Source of the DNA: Luidia sarsii
Lineage: Eukaryota; Echinodermata; Asteroidea; Paxillosida; Luidiidae
Direction of reading: 5' to 3'
DNA: 64,000 nucleotides
Assembly: GCA_949987565.1 (NCBI GenBank)
Contig: OX465111.1
Location: forward strand, 10,807,202 to 10,871,201
The position numbers and the translations under genes were made by a program. A model generated the notes under the pieces. That model did no database searches and was not told where the DNA came from. It was given only the letters and a program-made list of their open reading frames with translations. Shown here piece after piece: positions 20,485 to 31,900 of the stretch. The first letter of the stretch is position 1; every line of letters begins with the position of its first letter.

Positions 20485-23476
20485 GTCAATTCAACACGCT
20501 TTTGGTCCTGACCGTCACAGATTGGAACACAATTTGCTGTGCTGATATTGATAGTGATTGGACTCCTTGAGAAACCCCCAGAACTGAAATTTTATTTAAA
20601 TCGGTCAAGTAGTTTTTGAGATCTATATTGGTCAACAAACTTTTGACTAATCACAACCAGCTGTGTTTGGACTACCGGTAAGCCTTTGAATAGCTCTATC
20701 TCAAAAAGAAATGCACCAACATAATTTTAGACCATTTGAAAGCTCTTGAATTGGTCTTCATTTCAAAACATTAAACCAAATTTCTACAATGTACCGCAAA
20801 AAAATTACGTAAACATATGACATTTGACCTTGATAAAAAAAAAATGCGTATTTTTCAATTTTTTGAATTCTTTTTTTGTTCAAAGCTGACAATGTAAGAA
20901 TCATTCCCTGAAGGATTTGGGATGGACACTCGTGGTTTTGTAACACTCACTAGTACAACTGTAGGCTACGAAAAACTGCCTTTTTGTGCATTGTGCAATG
21001 TACTTGTACATATAAATGTACATGTACTATGTACTTTTGTACAGTGCTGTACATGTACATGTACTACAAGTGCACTGTATAATAGTACCGGATTACCGGT
21101 ACAGTGTACACACAACACAAAATGTGATATACAAAAAATGTTGCAAACTGCTTACTGACTAAAATTACCAAAATGCAAATCTTAAAATTTAGTGGGCCTG
21201 ACGTTTCGATCCTTGCAGGACCTTTCTCAAAGGCAGAGAAAGGTCCTGCTAGGATCGAAACGTCAGGCCCACTAAATTTTAAGACAACACAAATGTATGT
21301 ATGTACAATGTACATGTACAATATACTGTACAGTACATGTACATGTATTGTACAATGTACTGTACATGTACATGTACATGTACAATGTACTGTACTGTAC
21401 ATGATACATGTACTAAAAAAAACCATGCCATCCTGGTGGTGCAGTAGAGTAGAATCTATAACACTACTGATGAGAAATTAACTGACATACACATGTATGG
21501 AGTCAAATGGCTGTTAGTGTTAATGACTTGTTAACAGCAATGTTTAGGAGAGAGGAATTTGATAGCCTGGTGGACAACTGGCTGGGGTTGAATAATTTCG
21601 AGAAAGATTTGGGAATGCAGCCTAGTAAGGTTTGAATACAGGTGAAACATGTGCACACTTGTGATCGCTCCTCTCTGCCCACCTACCCCCCCCCCCTCGA
21701 ACCAGGATGGAACAAGTATGTAGACCTACGTACATGGACATACCCAGACAGGCAGTCCGACAATCACACTGGCAGAAATTAAGGGTCATGTCATGGTGGC
21801 TTAAATGACAAGCATTGGTGGCTTGCATGTGTCTTGGAGACCCTCCCAGCATCTCAAGAAGTGGCACTTTATCCCCATCTCCATCATTCAAGTTCCCCTA
21901 TCACCCAGATACACTTGTCATGCACTGCCAGGATGTCCTAACAGCTGTAGAAACTGTAACAGATATAGGGCATGTATAAAATATGTCTGCCCAAGCCCCA
22001 AGAAATGAAATCTGCAACAAAAAATCTGATGGCCGGAGTGAAACATTTGAAGCAAGAAAGATGAGGTGTACATGATTATTGATTACAGTACTTTTTATCT
22101 GTGGTTTGAGGGCGGGGGTGGGTAGGTGGGGAGAGAGGAGTGATCACAAGTTGCTTCTGTTTCCAGATTTCAGGTTGCAGATTTCATTTCTTGGGGCTTT
22201 GGCAGACATCTTTTATACATGCCCTATATCTGTTACAGTTTCTACAGCTGTTAGGACATCCTGTCAGTGCATGACAAGTGTATCTGGGTGATAGGGGAAC
22301 TTGAATGATGGAGATGGTCCATGGGGATGAAGGAAACTCAGTGCCACTTCTTGAGATGCTGGGAGGGTCTCCATGACACATGCAAGCCACCAATGCTAGT
22401 CATAATTAGCCACTGACATAGTCCTTAATTTCTGCCAGTGTGACTGTTGCCGACTACCTGTCAGGATATGTTCAATCATGTAGGCCTACGTATACTTGTT
22501 CCACCCTGGTCTGAGGGGGGGGGGGGTAGGTGGGCAGAGAGGAGCGATCACAAGTTGCATGTTTCACCTCTGCAAACCATTCCCAAATCTTTCTCGAAAT
22601 TATTCCACCCCAGCCAGCTGTCCATCAGGCTATCAAATTCCTTTCTCCTCGTTAGTGTTAACAACAAAACATTACTGTAAAGTGTAAACAAGTCATTAAC
22701 ACTAACAGCCATTTGACTCTGTATGTCAGATAATTTCTCATCAGTAGTGTCATAGATTCTACTCTACACCACCAGGATGGCATGGTTTTTAAGTACATGT
22801 TATGTACTGCCTTTGTGTATTTATATCATTTACTGTACTGTACATGTACTGTACATGTACTGTATATACACACATGTACATTGTGTGTACATGTACATTG
22901 TACATGTATACATATATGTATACGTACATGTACATGTACAGTACATGTACATGTACAACTGTACACTGCACCGGTATACTATACTATACAGTGCACTTGT
23001 ATATATTGCACAATGCACAAAATGCAGTTTTTCCTCTTACTAGTGTTACAAAAATCTGAACTCCAAAACCATGAGAGTGCCCACCCCAAATCTTTCAGGG
23101 AATGATGCTTACATTGTCACCTTTGAATGAAAATAAAAGAAAATGAAAAATACGCATTTAAAAAAATCAAGGTCAAAGGTCATTTCGTTGTACATTGTAG
23201 AAATTTGGTTTAATGTATTGAAATGAAGGCCAATTCCAGAGCTTTCAAATGGTGTATTTTTTTTATTTCTGTATGTGCTTTCCTTTTCGAGATATCATGT
23301 AGAGCTGTCCAAACACAGCTGGTTGTCATGTGCTAATTAGTCAAAAGTTTGTTAACCCGTACGTATCTCAACTTAAATCTACTTGGCCGATTTACATAAT
23401 ATTTCGGTTCCGAGGGTTTCTCAGTCAAGGAGTCCAATCAGCACAGATTGTGTTCCACAGATTGTGTTGAATTGAC
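20485..23476. mobile_element. ~3-kb imperfect palindrome (foldback element)
   Basis: GTCAATTCAACAC at the left end is mirrored by GTGTTGAATTGAC at the right. The arms pair in order: 20785-20940 with 23041-23220, 21420-21535 with 22680-22800, 21570-21624 with 22575-22640, 21991-22018 with 22178-22206. The centre is near 22100. Arms of about 1.4 kb differ by indels and expanded ACATGT and poly-C/poly-G tracts. Small Cys-rich frames occur in the arms but match no family I know. Confidence 0.75.
21174..21290. repeat. Back-to-back inverted copies of the GATCGAAACGTC repeat
   Basis: AAAATTTAGTGGGCCTGACG opens and CGTCAGGCCCACTAAATTTT closes a palindrome. Each half contains GAGAAAGGTCCTGC, AGGATC and GAAACGTC. 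It lies in the left arm of the large palindrome and was not seen in the right arm. Confidence 0.75.
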
Positions 23477-23769
23477 CCTTTTATTACTTTATCGTTGCTG
23501 TTTATTACTTTATCGTTGCAGCATGGATGAATAAGTCCTCCATGCTGTTAGTAACGACTGGATATATAATGTGTACATGTACATGTACATGTACGTGCTT
23601 TAGTAATGTAGCCATGTACATGTACGTACGCTGACATACTGTTACAAGGTACTGAAGACATGTTGTAGGTTTAGCCAATCAGAACTCAGAGAACGGGGAG
23701 CGCGTGCATGAGTGGTTTCTATAACGTACGCATTGACATTAAGAAAGCTGATCACAACGGGCTGGGGAG

Positions 23770-24115
23770 TTTTGGTAGCAAAGATCTTATAGCGCGCGAA
23801 GCGCGCAAGATAGCCTACTCTTGCGAGATCACACGCATTCGGGTGAAGTACGCACTGAGCGCCATTTTTAGTAAGCAAAGTCGCACACATCATTTTCATT
23901 CCATTTCGTGGTCACATCACATCGAAAGTTATCACACTCTGTTCACGCATCCAGTTAATCTTTTTTGTTTGTGACTCTCTCGATCGCTTCATTTTCGGAG
24001 CACCAAAACCAAATGACAGATTCCTTTGCTTACTAAAATGGCGTCCAGTGCGTACTTAAGCTTTTGCTCGGAGTAGTCCATCTTGCGCGCTTTGCGCGCT
24101 ATAAGATCTTTGTTG
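23770..24115. repeat. Inverted repeat with GCGCGCGAAGCGCGC ends
   Basis: Left: AAGATCTTATAGCGCGCGAA, then GCGCGCAAGAT, then GTGAAGTACGCACTGAGCGC and TTTTTAGTAAGCAAAG. Right: CTTTGCTTACTAAAATGGCG, CAGTGCGTACTTAAGC, ATCTTGCGCGCTTTGCGCGC, TATAAGATCTTTG. The arms of ~130 bp surround about 90 bp. Non-coding MITE-like element. Confidence 0.7.
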
Positions 24116-25096
24116 GTATAGGCATTCGCCCGGGGTAACAAGAACAAGACCAAGCCAACAGCCAAGAACAAGCAAAGGTCAAGGATCCCCGATCACGACC
24201 GAATCAAGGACAAGCAAGCAACGCTTTTTGTCGTCTGTCCCAGGGCGGGAACGGCAGCGAAAAAAACCTGGTAGTTGTATACATTACTCTCCCGGGCGGA
24301 GATGGGGGTTTACATAATATGAGTTTTGTTCAATAGCCATGGAAAGAATAGCCAAAAGGTCACGGCCACCAATAATATAATACTGAACGCTACCACGTGC
24401 ATTGTAATATCGACCCCACCTTAAATATTGATTCGACAGAGGGCGCTGTTGTAGTGATGTACATCATTATTTTATTCAAGATAATCTGTCATAGAAAGAA
24501 ACAGAATAATAAATCACACGGACAGCGTTGTTTATGTTGAAGAGCAAACACCTCTGCTTTCAGTTGAGATTTATTGAGTCTAATCGTTTCCCCTGTAAGG
24601 TCCTTCCCAAAATTTGACCCAACAGCTATACGATCCCGATATCGACCGCCTCCGGCGCAGGTTCTGGTCGTTACAATAACTATGTTATAGTTAAAGTTTT
24701 GGTATTTTCCCAGCGAAACTTGTCATGCTGGAAAACGCAAAAGAACGCCGTTTTGAACCTGAGGTTTCTTGCCTCATATTGCATGTCCCTTTTGACTGCT
24801 AATGTCACACATGAGTTTAATTGTATTGTTGCGGTATATAGATCTCTTAAAATGGAGGTCGAATCCACACTCGTGAGCTATATACGACCAAAGAGGAAGT
24901 TGTCCCGTGTATTACGGTGTGATATACTGTTATACTGTTTTTCATAGAACAACCAGAGAACTTGTTATCCATTGACAAACCCACAGCTGCATGTATTTTA
25001 GGTCCAGGTATTCAGGTCATCTCATTAGAACTCACTTATCTTGCATTATTGTACACCTTTGTAAAACTTGTACATGCAATTGTATTTCTCTTCAAG

Positions 25097-25640
25097 TTAA
25101 GTCACGATCGAAGATCCAAGGTCCAAGCTCGATGATGGAAAATCCAAGGTCCAAGCTCGATGATTGAAGATCCAAGGTCCAAGATCGATGATCGAAGATC
25201 CAAAGATCCAAGACCGAAGATCCAAGATCCAAGATCCAAGGTCCAAGATGGATGATCGATGATCGACTATCCTAGGTCCAACCAAGATCGATGATCGAAG
25301 ATCCAAAGATCCATGGACCGATGATCGAAGATCGAAGATCCAAGATCCAAGGTCCAAGATCGATGATCAAAGATCCAAAGATCCAAGACCGATGATCGAA
25401 GATCAAAGATCCAAGGTCCAAGGTCGAGGATCGATGATCGAAGATCCAAGGTCCAAGATCGATGATCAACGATCCAAGGTCCAAGATCGATGATCGAAGA
25501 TCCAAGGTCCAAGATCGATGTACAAAGATCCAAGGTCCAAGATCAATGATCGATGATCGAAGAACCGAGGTCCAAGATCGATGATTGATGATCGAAGATC
25601 CAAGGTCCAAGATTGATGATCGAGGATCGAGGATCGGAGA
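25097..25640. repeat. GATC-rich minisatellite (about 27-bp period)
   Basis: Irregular tandem copies of a unit built from GATCGATGATCGAAGATCC and AAGGTCCAA. Long minus-strand frames of repeating LDLRSSI-like text are artefacts of the repeat. It lies at the right end of the 5.9-kb insertion. Confidence 0.9.
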
Positions 25641-25798
25641 ACGAACAGACCGGTAGACACACTGACACGGAACGAATAAATATTGGAAGTTCAGTTGATG
25701 GTCCCGTGTTACCTCTTCTGTTTGTGTTTGTGTGACGTGGTCAAGATCGCCTATAACACTATTACTGGCTCAACTAGGTCAAGAGCAGTAACAGTCTC

Positions 25799-26431
25799 AA
25801 AATGTTGGTTGCTAGGCAACAAGTAGATATTTCCGAGCACCTTTCATTGGCAATAACCTTTGACCTGTTTGACTTTACTGCAGAATGGCGCTGCTCATGG
25901 GAGAGACCATCTGAAAGATTTGAAGGACTTCCTTGCAGTTAGAGCTACATGAGGTCTTCAGTCTTCGTAGGCCTATTGGTAAGCAGTCGTGTAGTCCGAT
26001 CAAGTTTATTAGGGAATTTCCTATGATCAACTTGATCAGGCTACATCTAGTTCCCCTGTGACAGATCAAAACAACCGATATAACTTAACCTTCTGTCTTT
26101 GCAACTGTAGAGCAGCATGGAAATGAAGTGGGCGTCCTGGGGGTTAGCTGCCTGCTCTGACCCCCACTAGCCAATTCTTACCGCAAACCGCGAACAATTC
26201 AATTCAATCTTCCTCCTCCCTGAACTCTAGGGTGGATAATTATGGCAGTCTGCTACATTTGTAGGATGATCTTATACGTACACGCAAGTAACAGTTACAA
26301 ACATGAAATTAAATAAATAAATTGTAAATGACATTAGTGTACATGATAGCCAAGCTGGTTTTTAATGTGTCATTTTCAAAATTACCTGAACAATCAAAAC
26401 GGTAAATATCCGTGAAAATAATCATTATGAA
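25799..26431. repeat. Array unit 0 spacer, left of the gypsy insertion
   Basis: It matches 45370-45990, 52620-53250 and 60260-60900 (CACCTTTCATTGGCAATAAC, GGGAGAGACCATCTGAAAG, TAATCAAGTTGATCAGG-like blocks, CTTCCTCCTCCCTGAACTCT). A conserved 23-codon tail at 25884-25952 is discussed under findings. The match ends at the LTR with the target TGAA. Confidence 0.8.
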
Positions 26432-27552
26432 TGTAGTGATTCACTACGGGACTGCGGGGTTGCAGCCTGACAAGGGTGTAAGACCCCAAAATAAATTGGG
26501 ATAAGTGTGTAGACGGAATCAATGAATAAAGGACAAATTGGGAGACCAGTTGTTGGGTTCAGTCAAATTGCAATCAAAATGAGTATTTATTCCCGAATAG
26601 GGATTCAGAAAATGTGGCTTAAATGGGGGGTTTAGGGAACCCCTCTACATTACAACGTGATATACCCTGTGGGTGCACTTGCAGTACACAAAATTTACTA
26701 AGGTGGGGTAAGGGTTAGCCTATTTTAATATTTGTTTGGACGGTTAAATTCCTAAAGTTTGGATCCCCTTTTTATCCCTTAATTTAATCCATTTGATCCC
26801 CGGGTACGACGAGTAGCCTCACGAGTCGCAGCTACATACAGAGGTTCATGGCACGACCACCTATAGGATTGTAAAAGTACATGTATAACTATGGAGATAG
26901 GAAGACCTTGGCGATGTGCATACACAGTAAAATACAATGGCACAGACACGACCACATGGCCACAATTGTACATGCATGTTCATGGGACCTAATTTTAGCA
27001 CAGCACGGGTCAGAAAATGTGCCCCTGAATCCCGAGTTTTGTAAAAGTGTCTGAACAGACAACTCACCAAGATGTTCTGGAGGAGTGTTCCTCAACTTCA
27101 CGACATTCCCATGCTAGGGTTGAAGGGCGGAGACCCCAAAATGGGGGAATTTGGGCAAGGGAAGTCGGGACGGTCCGTCACGAAGGGACGCCAAACGAGC
27201 CGTGCGTGGGCAACAGCACCGTGTGCACACATAACCATAGGTCCCTAAAATATCACTACACATATGTCTATGAAGTTTTTCTGGGGGCTAGTTCACGAAA
27301 AAATGGTAAATATCTATTAATGCGATCCCATTGGAATGAACTGTACTGTTTATACAATGGCAGGGTAAATTATACAGTGTTAAATTCCCCCCGAAATACC
27401 GGAACTGGTCTAGTGCGCGGAGATACTCCTGCGGGATTAGTCCTAATTTGCATATAGGTCAATGATCATATAGGTAGCCCACTAGGGGTCAAGGCTATTA
27501 ATAGACGTGTATCTTAGGAGCGGGTCAGCAGACGAAAATACGTGCCCCTACA
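26432..27552 (-). repeat. LTR (3' LTR in element orientation)
   Basis: On the minus strand it begins TGTAGGGGCACG and ends GAATCACTACA, i.e. TG...CA with inverted ends TGTAG/CTACA. It is the same length as the LTR at 34846-35966, at a constant offset of 8414 bp, so no indels separate them. Confidence 0.95.
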
Positions 27553-27564
27553 ACTTCCCTGCTT
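27553..27564 (-). other. Polypurine tract
   Basis: The minus-strand bases just upstream of the 3' LTR read AGCAGGGAAGT, a purine-rich run in the position where plus-strand DNA synthesis is primed in LTR elements. Confidence 0.55.
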
Positions 27565-28023
27565 TAAACCACGCGACCCGAGTGGTCCTATGTCAACACA
27601 ATTGATGTTATACAAAGTAAAATGATGGGGTAATTACAACAATAATTGGTAACACATTAATTATGAACCCTGACTGGACAGTTGCCCTTCGAAATAGAGT
27701 TTAACTCTGGAACTCTTTAACACAAGAAATGCACAGTCCTCTGCAGGAATAACTGCTCCTGCTTGTCGATATGCATGTATACTGACTAATTCCTACATTT
27801 AGCTTTCAATTAAAGGGCACATTAAATGTGACTTCCAATCAATGGATACTCTGTTGTCCAGAGAAATACACTAATGCCATAACATTAATCCTCATTCAAC
27901 GATTAAAGGGGAACCTCCAATACAACAATCTTTATCTTAAGGCACATAAAGTTACACAGAACCCGGAACATGGTTAAACATGTAAAAACCAATCATGCCA
28001 TGTACACCAGCCATACCAGTGCT
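27565..28023 (-). other. 3' untranslated part of the retrotransposon
   Basis: 459 bp between the SGNH gene stop and the polypurine tract. AT-rich; I see no coding frame or structured element here. Confidence 0.5.
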
Positions 28024-28620
28024 TTATGGGGTACACTTACAAATGACCTCTTTGAGGGACCGCCCATATTTATTAAGCCCTTCTGGGTTCAAATGAACAC
28101 CGTCTTCCAGCAAAAACTTAGGGTTGTTCAACCTTCGTTGACAGTGCTGATTGATCTTGGGGTTTTCCCCCAGGTCTCTCCTCAAAATAGCATTAAACCG
28201 TTGGGCCCGATGTTTGAATGTGGCAACGTCTATCTGTCCCTGACGCGTTATCCGAGTTCGCTGGATTACAGACAAAAATACAATCTGTCCTGGGTCAATA
28301 CCCTTGGACTTAAGCAGGTCAATAAAACTAAGAGTGTACTGAAGCAGTACAGCAGGCGTTATTTCAGGATTACAAATATCATTAGTCCCCACATCAATGA
28401 TCAACAGATCAATTTTCTTCCTTTTCATTGCCCGAAGGTAATTATCCTCATTAGCAAATATTCTTGAATATGTTAAACCTGAGTGACCTTCTGTATGTAA
28501 GGTACAGACATCCTGCACACCGATATAATCAGCAACACACTGATGGCTTCTTCGTGCCTCTCGATTAAGTCGAGCGACAAATGAATGACCAAAGAGAAAA
28601 ACATGTGGCTTCTTTGCCAT
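28024..28620 (-). CDS. SGNH/GDSL-type hydrolase, third gene of the retrotransposon
   Basis: 198 residues from ATG 28620. The four blocks of the SGNH hydrolase fold are present in order. Block I is VFLFGHSFVARL, with the nucleophile Ser13. A Gly-bearing block is HTEGHSG (45-48). Block III is DVGTNDI, with Asn80. Block V is DGVHLN, with Asp173 and His176. The set S-G-N-H plus the Asp three residues before His predicts an active esterase or acetylhydrolase of the GDSL clan. There is no signal peptide or membrane segment, so it is probably cytoplasmic. The gene lies on the same strand as gag and pol, between pol and the 3' LTR, the place of env in retroviruses. It has its own ATG and a TATA-like sequence about 120 bp upstream. 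The substrate is unknown. CR1-type LINEs are known to carry an esterase domain in ORF1; here it is in an LTR element. Confidence 0.85.
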   Translation of the reverse strand: MAKKPHVFLFGHSFVARLNREARRSHQCVADYIGVQDVCTLHTEGHSGLTYSRIFANEDNYLRAMKRKKIDLLIIDVGTNDICNPEITPAVLLQYTLSFIDLLKSKGIDPGQIVFLSVIQRTRITRQGQIDVATFKHRAQRFNAILRRDLGENPKINQHCQRRLNNPKFLLEDGVHLNPEGLNKYGRSLKEVICKCTP

Positions 28621-28734
28621 GTCCAAAGTATATACATAAAAATAACAAGTGGTCAACACCTCCAGAACATGTTGGTGGAGTGAAAGCTCTTGGAACCACC
28701 ACTAAGGAATAAGTCACAAACCAACTTTGCAGCA

Positions 28735-28744
28735 CTTATATAAA
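28735..28744 (-). promoter_or_regulatory. TATA-like sequence upstream of the SGNH gene
   Basis: TTTATATAAG on the minus strand, about 115-120 bp before the SGNH ATG and downstream of the pol stop. If used, transcription would start near 28705 and give an SGNH-only mRNA. Splicing from the leader is the alternative; TATTTCAG near 28860 would do as an acceptor. Confidence 0.3.
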
Positions 28745-28902
28745 CACTAAAATGTGCATGTGTATTGGAGGCGAAGATGGCAATACGCCTTCACTCACCC
28801 ACAAGGGGCAAGTACTCTCCTCTCCAACACACCATGCAACACAACAAGTCACAACACTGAAATACTCCCACAGGCAAGGTCATTGGCTTTTCTTTTCTTC
28901 TT

Positions 28903-31900
28903 TTAAGTTATTGCATTGGGCCAGTTCCCTACACGACTCTTTTTCTTGAGTCGCTCCGATCGTCGTACATCCGGTACGGCTTTCGTTGCACTGGCTTGTT
29001 GACCATCTTTGGTCACTGGGCAAGAATCTGGTGGCCTAAACATGGAGGGTGGCGCAACCAACACTTCCTCATCAGAGCTACCTGACTCAGACTCACTATC
29101 CACATCTGTAGGGTCGTTATCGCAAGTTGGGAAATTCTGAAATGGAGTTTCAGGTAGTGCCATTTCGCCCCTGGGGTCTGCTATAAGCATCTTCCTATTC
29201 ACCCATCTTTCTGGTCCACCACTAGCTGGTCTAACTGCGTACACATCCCCAGCCGTGTTACGTTTGACCACCACGTACCGTTCAGAATAATAATGGTCAC
29301 TCAATTTATGACGCTCGGTAAACTGGCATCTTTTGAGTAGCACCCTCGCGCCCACTTCAAGGGGTTCGGCATTGGCTCGCTTGTCGTATTGCCTTTTGTT
29401 CCGCTCCGCAGCCTTAACCAGCCGATCCTTAACAATCGCATACGCCTTCTTAACAAACTGGGCCTGCTGCTGAATTACATTTTCATCCCAATTCTTCAGC
29501 ACATTGCTCAGTAGGTGGTCCAAGGGGATAGATGGTTCCCTACCGAACATAAGACAATAGGGAGTGTAGCCAGTTATACTGTGTGGTGTGCTATTGTAAA
29601 CGAAAACCAGATGGGGGAGGAGATTTGGCCAGTTCCTACGGTGTTTGAGTTCAACAGATTTGATGAGGCCACAGAGCGTCCGATTAAAACGCTCTGTCTG
29701 CCCGTTACCTTGAGGGTTATATGGGGAGGTTCTAGTTTTACGTACCCCATAGAGGTCACATAGCTCCCGTATGACACGACTCTCAAAATTCCTGCCCTGA
29801 TCCGAGTGGATCTGGGACGGAATTCCATAGTGTACAAACCATTGATTATGGAGGGCCTGAGCCACTACCTTCGCCGTCTGATTTCTACATGGAATCGCTA
29901 AAGCAAATTTAGTAAAGGCATCTGTCATGACTAAAACGTCTTCAAGATTGCCGTGACCTTGGTCCAACTTAAGGAAATCTACTGCCAAGCGTTCCAGCGG
30001 CCTGAAAGCCAGTAGATGGCGCATGGGCGGACGAATCACAGGTGTGGGGGCCTTAGCAACAGTGCAAAGGAAGCACTTCTGAATATGTTCCTTAACTTGG
30101 ACATGCATGCCTGGCCAATAACAACGGCCCTTGATCAACCCTAAGGTTCTCCCCACACCCTGGTGTCCCCACTGATCATGAGCAGCCCTTATGATTTCAG
30201 GCTGGAGTTGTTTAGGGACAAGCAGCTGAAACACTTGGCCAGGACCTGGCTCTCCAACAGTTCTATACAAGACACCGTGCCGTTCTACCAACTGCGGCCA
30301 CTCTTTCAGCCAACCTCTGACCTCCTTCGACCTTTGACCTGGGCTCAAAACACCTACTCCTGGGTCCCACTTCTGTTCCCACAGATCCCACACTAAACTC
30401 AAGGTATCATCCCCCTTCTGAATAACTGCCAAATCCGAATGCGAGTACGATGGCAACACTGAGGTTGCAACAAGTGGTTCTTCTGCCACCTTCACTTCCT
30501 GTGCCCGGATAGGCGCCGGCAATGTGACCGCGCCTAATTGACCAGACAAATCTGTGCACCCCATGACATCTTGGAATACCCCGGCTACTTCCGGCTCTGT
30601 TACTATTTGCTCAGGCGGATTGCGGCTGAGTGCATCTGCGCATCTGTTTGAGCGTCCAGACCGATACCTGATTTCAAGGTTGAACGCCGCCAACTGAGCG
30701 ACCCACCTTTGCTCCGTGGCTCCCAGCTTAGCAGTCTGAAGGTGGGCAAGAGGGTTGTTATCTGTCCACACGGTTGTGCGTCTACCCAATAGGTACTCTC
30801 TAAACTTCTCTGAAATAGCCCACTTAAGGGCCAGCAATTCCAACTTGAAACTTGACAAGTCAGAATAACCCTTCTCTGCTCCCCTCAGACTGCGACTGGC
30901 GAAGGCCACTGGGTGAAGGTGACCACCTTCATCGTACTGTGAAAGACAAGCCCCAAGGCCCTTCAATGATGCATCAACCTCTACGACAAAATCACGATCA
31001 AACCGTGGATAAGCCAAAACAGGTGCAGAACAAAGCGCCTGTTTCAGCGACCGAAAAGCTTCATCAGCTTCCGCTGGCCATTCTATTGGCCCTCTGGCCT
31101 TCCCTGCTTTTGTCGCTGCCTTGCTCACGAGCGAGTGCAGCGGCAAAGCTATCTTTGCAAAATCTTTGACATATCGTCGATAATAGGATGCAAGTCCAAG
31201 GAACGACCGCAGCCGTTCCACACTAGCAGGAACGGGCCAATCTCTGATATGTTTTATCTTACTGGGGTCAACAGACACCCCGTCACCACTCACTATATGG
31301 CCTAAATGCGACACAGAACTCATGAAAAGCTGACATTTCGAGCCATTCAACTTTAACCCATTCTGAGTTAACCTACTGAACACTTTGTCCAATCTTTGTA
31401 AGTGTTCTTCAATGTTAGAGGAGAACACAAGCAAGTCGTCCAAATATAGGACAAGTTCGGTCAAATTCATGTCCGCAAAAATTAATTCCATGACACGTTG
31501 AAATGTGCTTGGACTGTTGGACAGTCCCTGGGGCATCCTAAGAAACTCATATAGTCCCCATGGGACACGAAATGCAGACTTTAGTATGGAGTCCGGGTGC
31601 AAGGCAACCTGGAAATACCCATGGGCCAGGTCCAGTGAAGAAAACATGCAAGAGCCACCTAATGACTCCAAAGTCTCCTCTATCCTCGGGAGAGGAAATG
31701 CATCTTTTTCAGTTTTAGCGTTTAGGCACCTATAGTCGATGCATAGCCGCAACTGCCCGTTTTTCTTTCGGACCAGGACCACAGGGCTAGCGTAAGGACT
31801 CGCTGATTTCCTGATTATTTTTCTATCGAGGAGATCCTGGAGTAATTTCTTGACTTCTGCAGCTTGACTGGGGACAATCCTGCGATAGGGCAAATTCACA

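Larger units (their letters stand above)
19890..25793. mobile_element. 5.9-kb insertion splitting array unit 0
   Basis: The unit sequence is interrupted exactly between GTCTC (19885-19889) and a second GTCTC (25794-25798), a plausible 5-bp target duplication. The insert begins TGTTGG and ends GTAACA. Inside are a GC-rich simple run (19960-20050), the 3-kb palindrome, another inverted repeat and a minisatellite. I found no long terminal repeats and no recognisable protein, so the element type is open, and it may be several nested insertions. Confidence 0.5.

Noticed and set aside
21622..22393. Cys-rich short frames in the arms of the large palindrome
   Set aside because: CPNSCRNCNRYRACIKYVC-like text looks zinc-finger-like, but it is short, appears on both strands because of the palindrome and matches no transposase I know.
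25097..25660. Overlapping LDLRSSI-type frames on the minus strand
   Set aside because: Low-complexity frames of the GATC-rich minisatellite.
26779..27457. Open frames of 64-136 codons inside the LTR, repeated at 35193-35871
   Set aside because: The duplication is simply the two LTRs; the translations show no known domain and both strands have similar frames.
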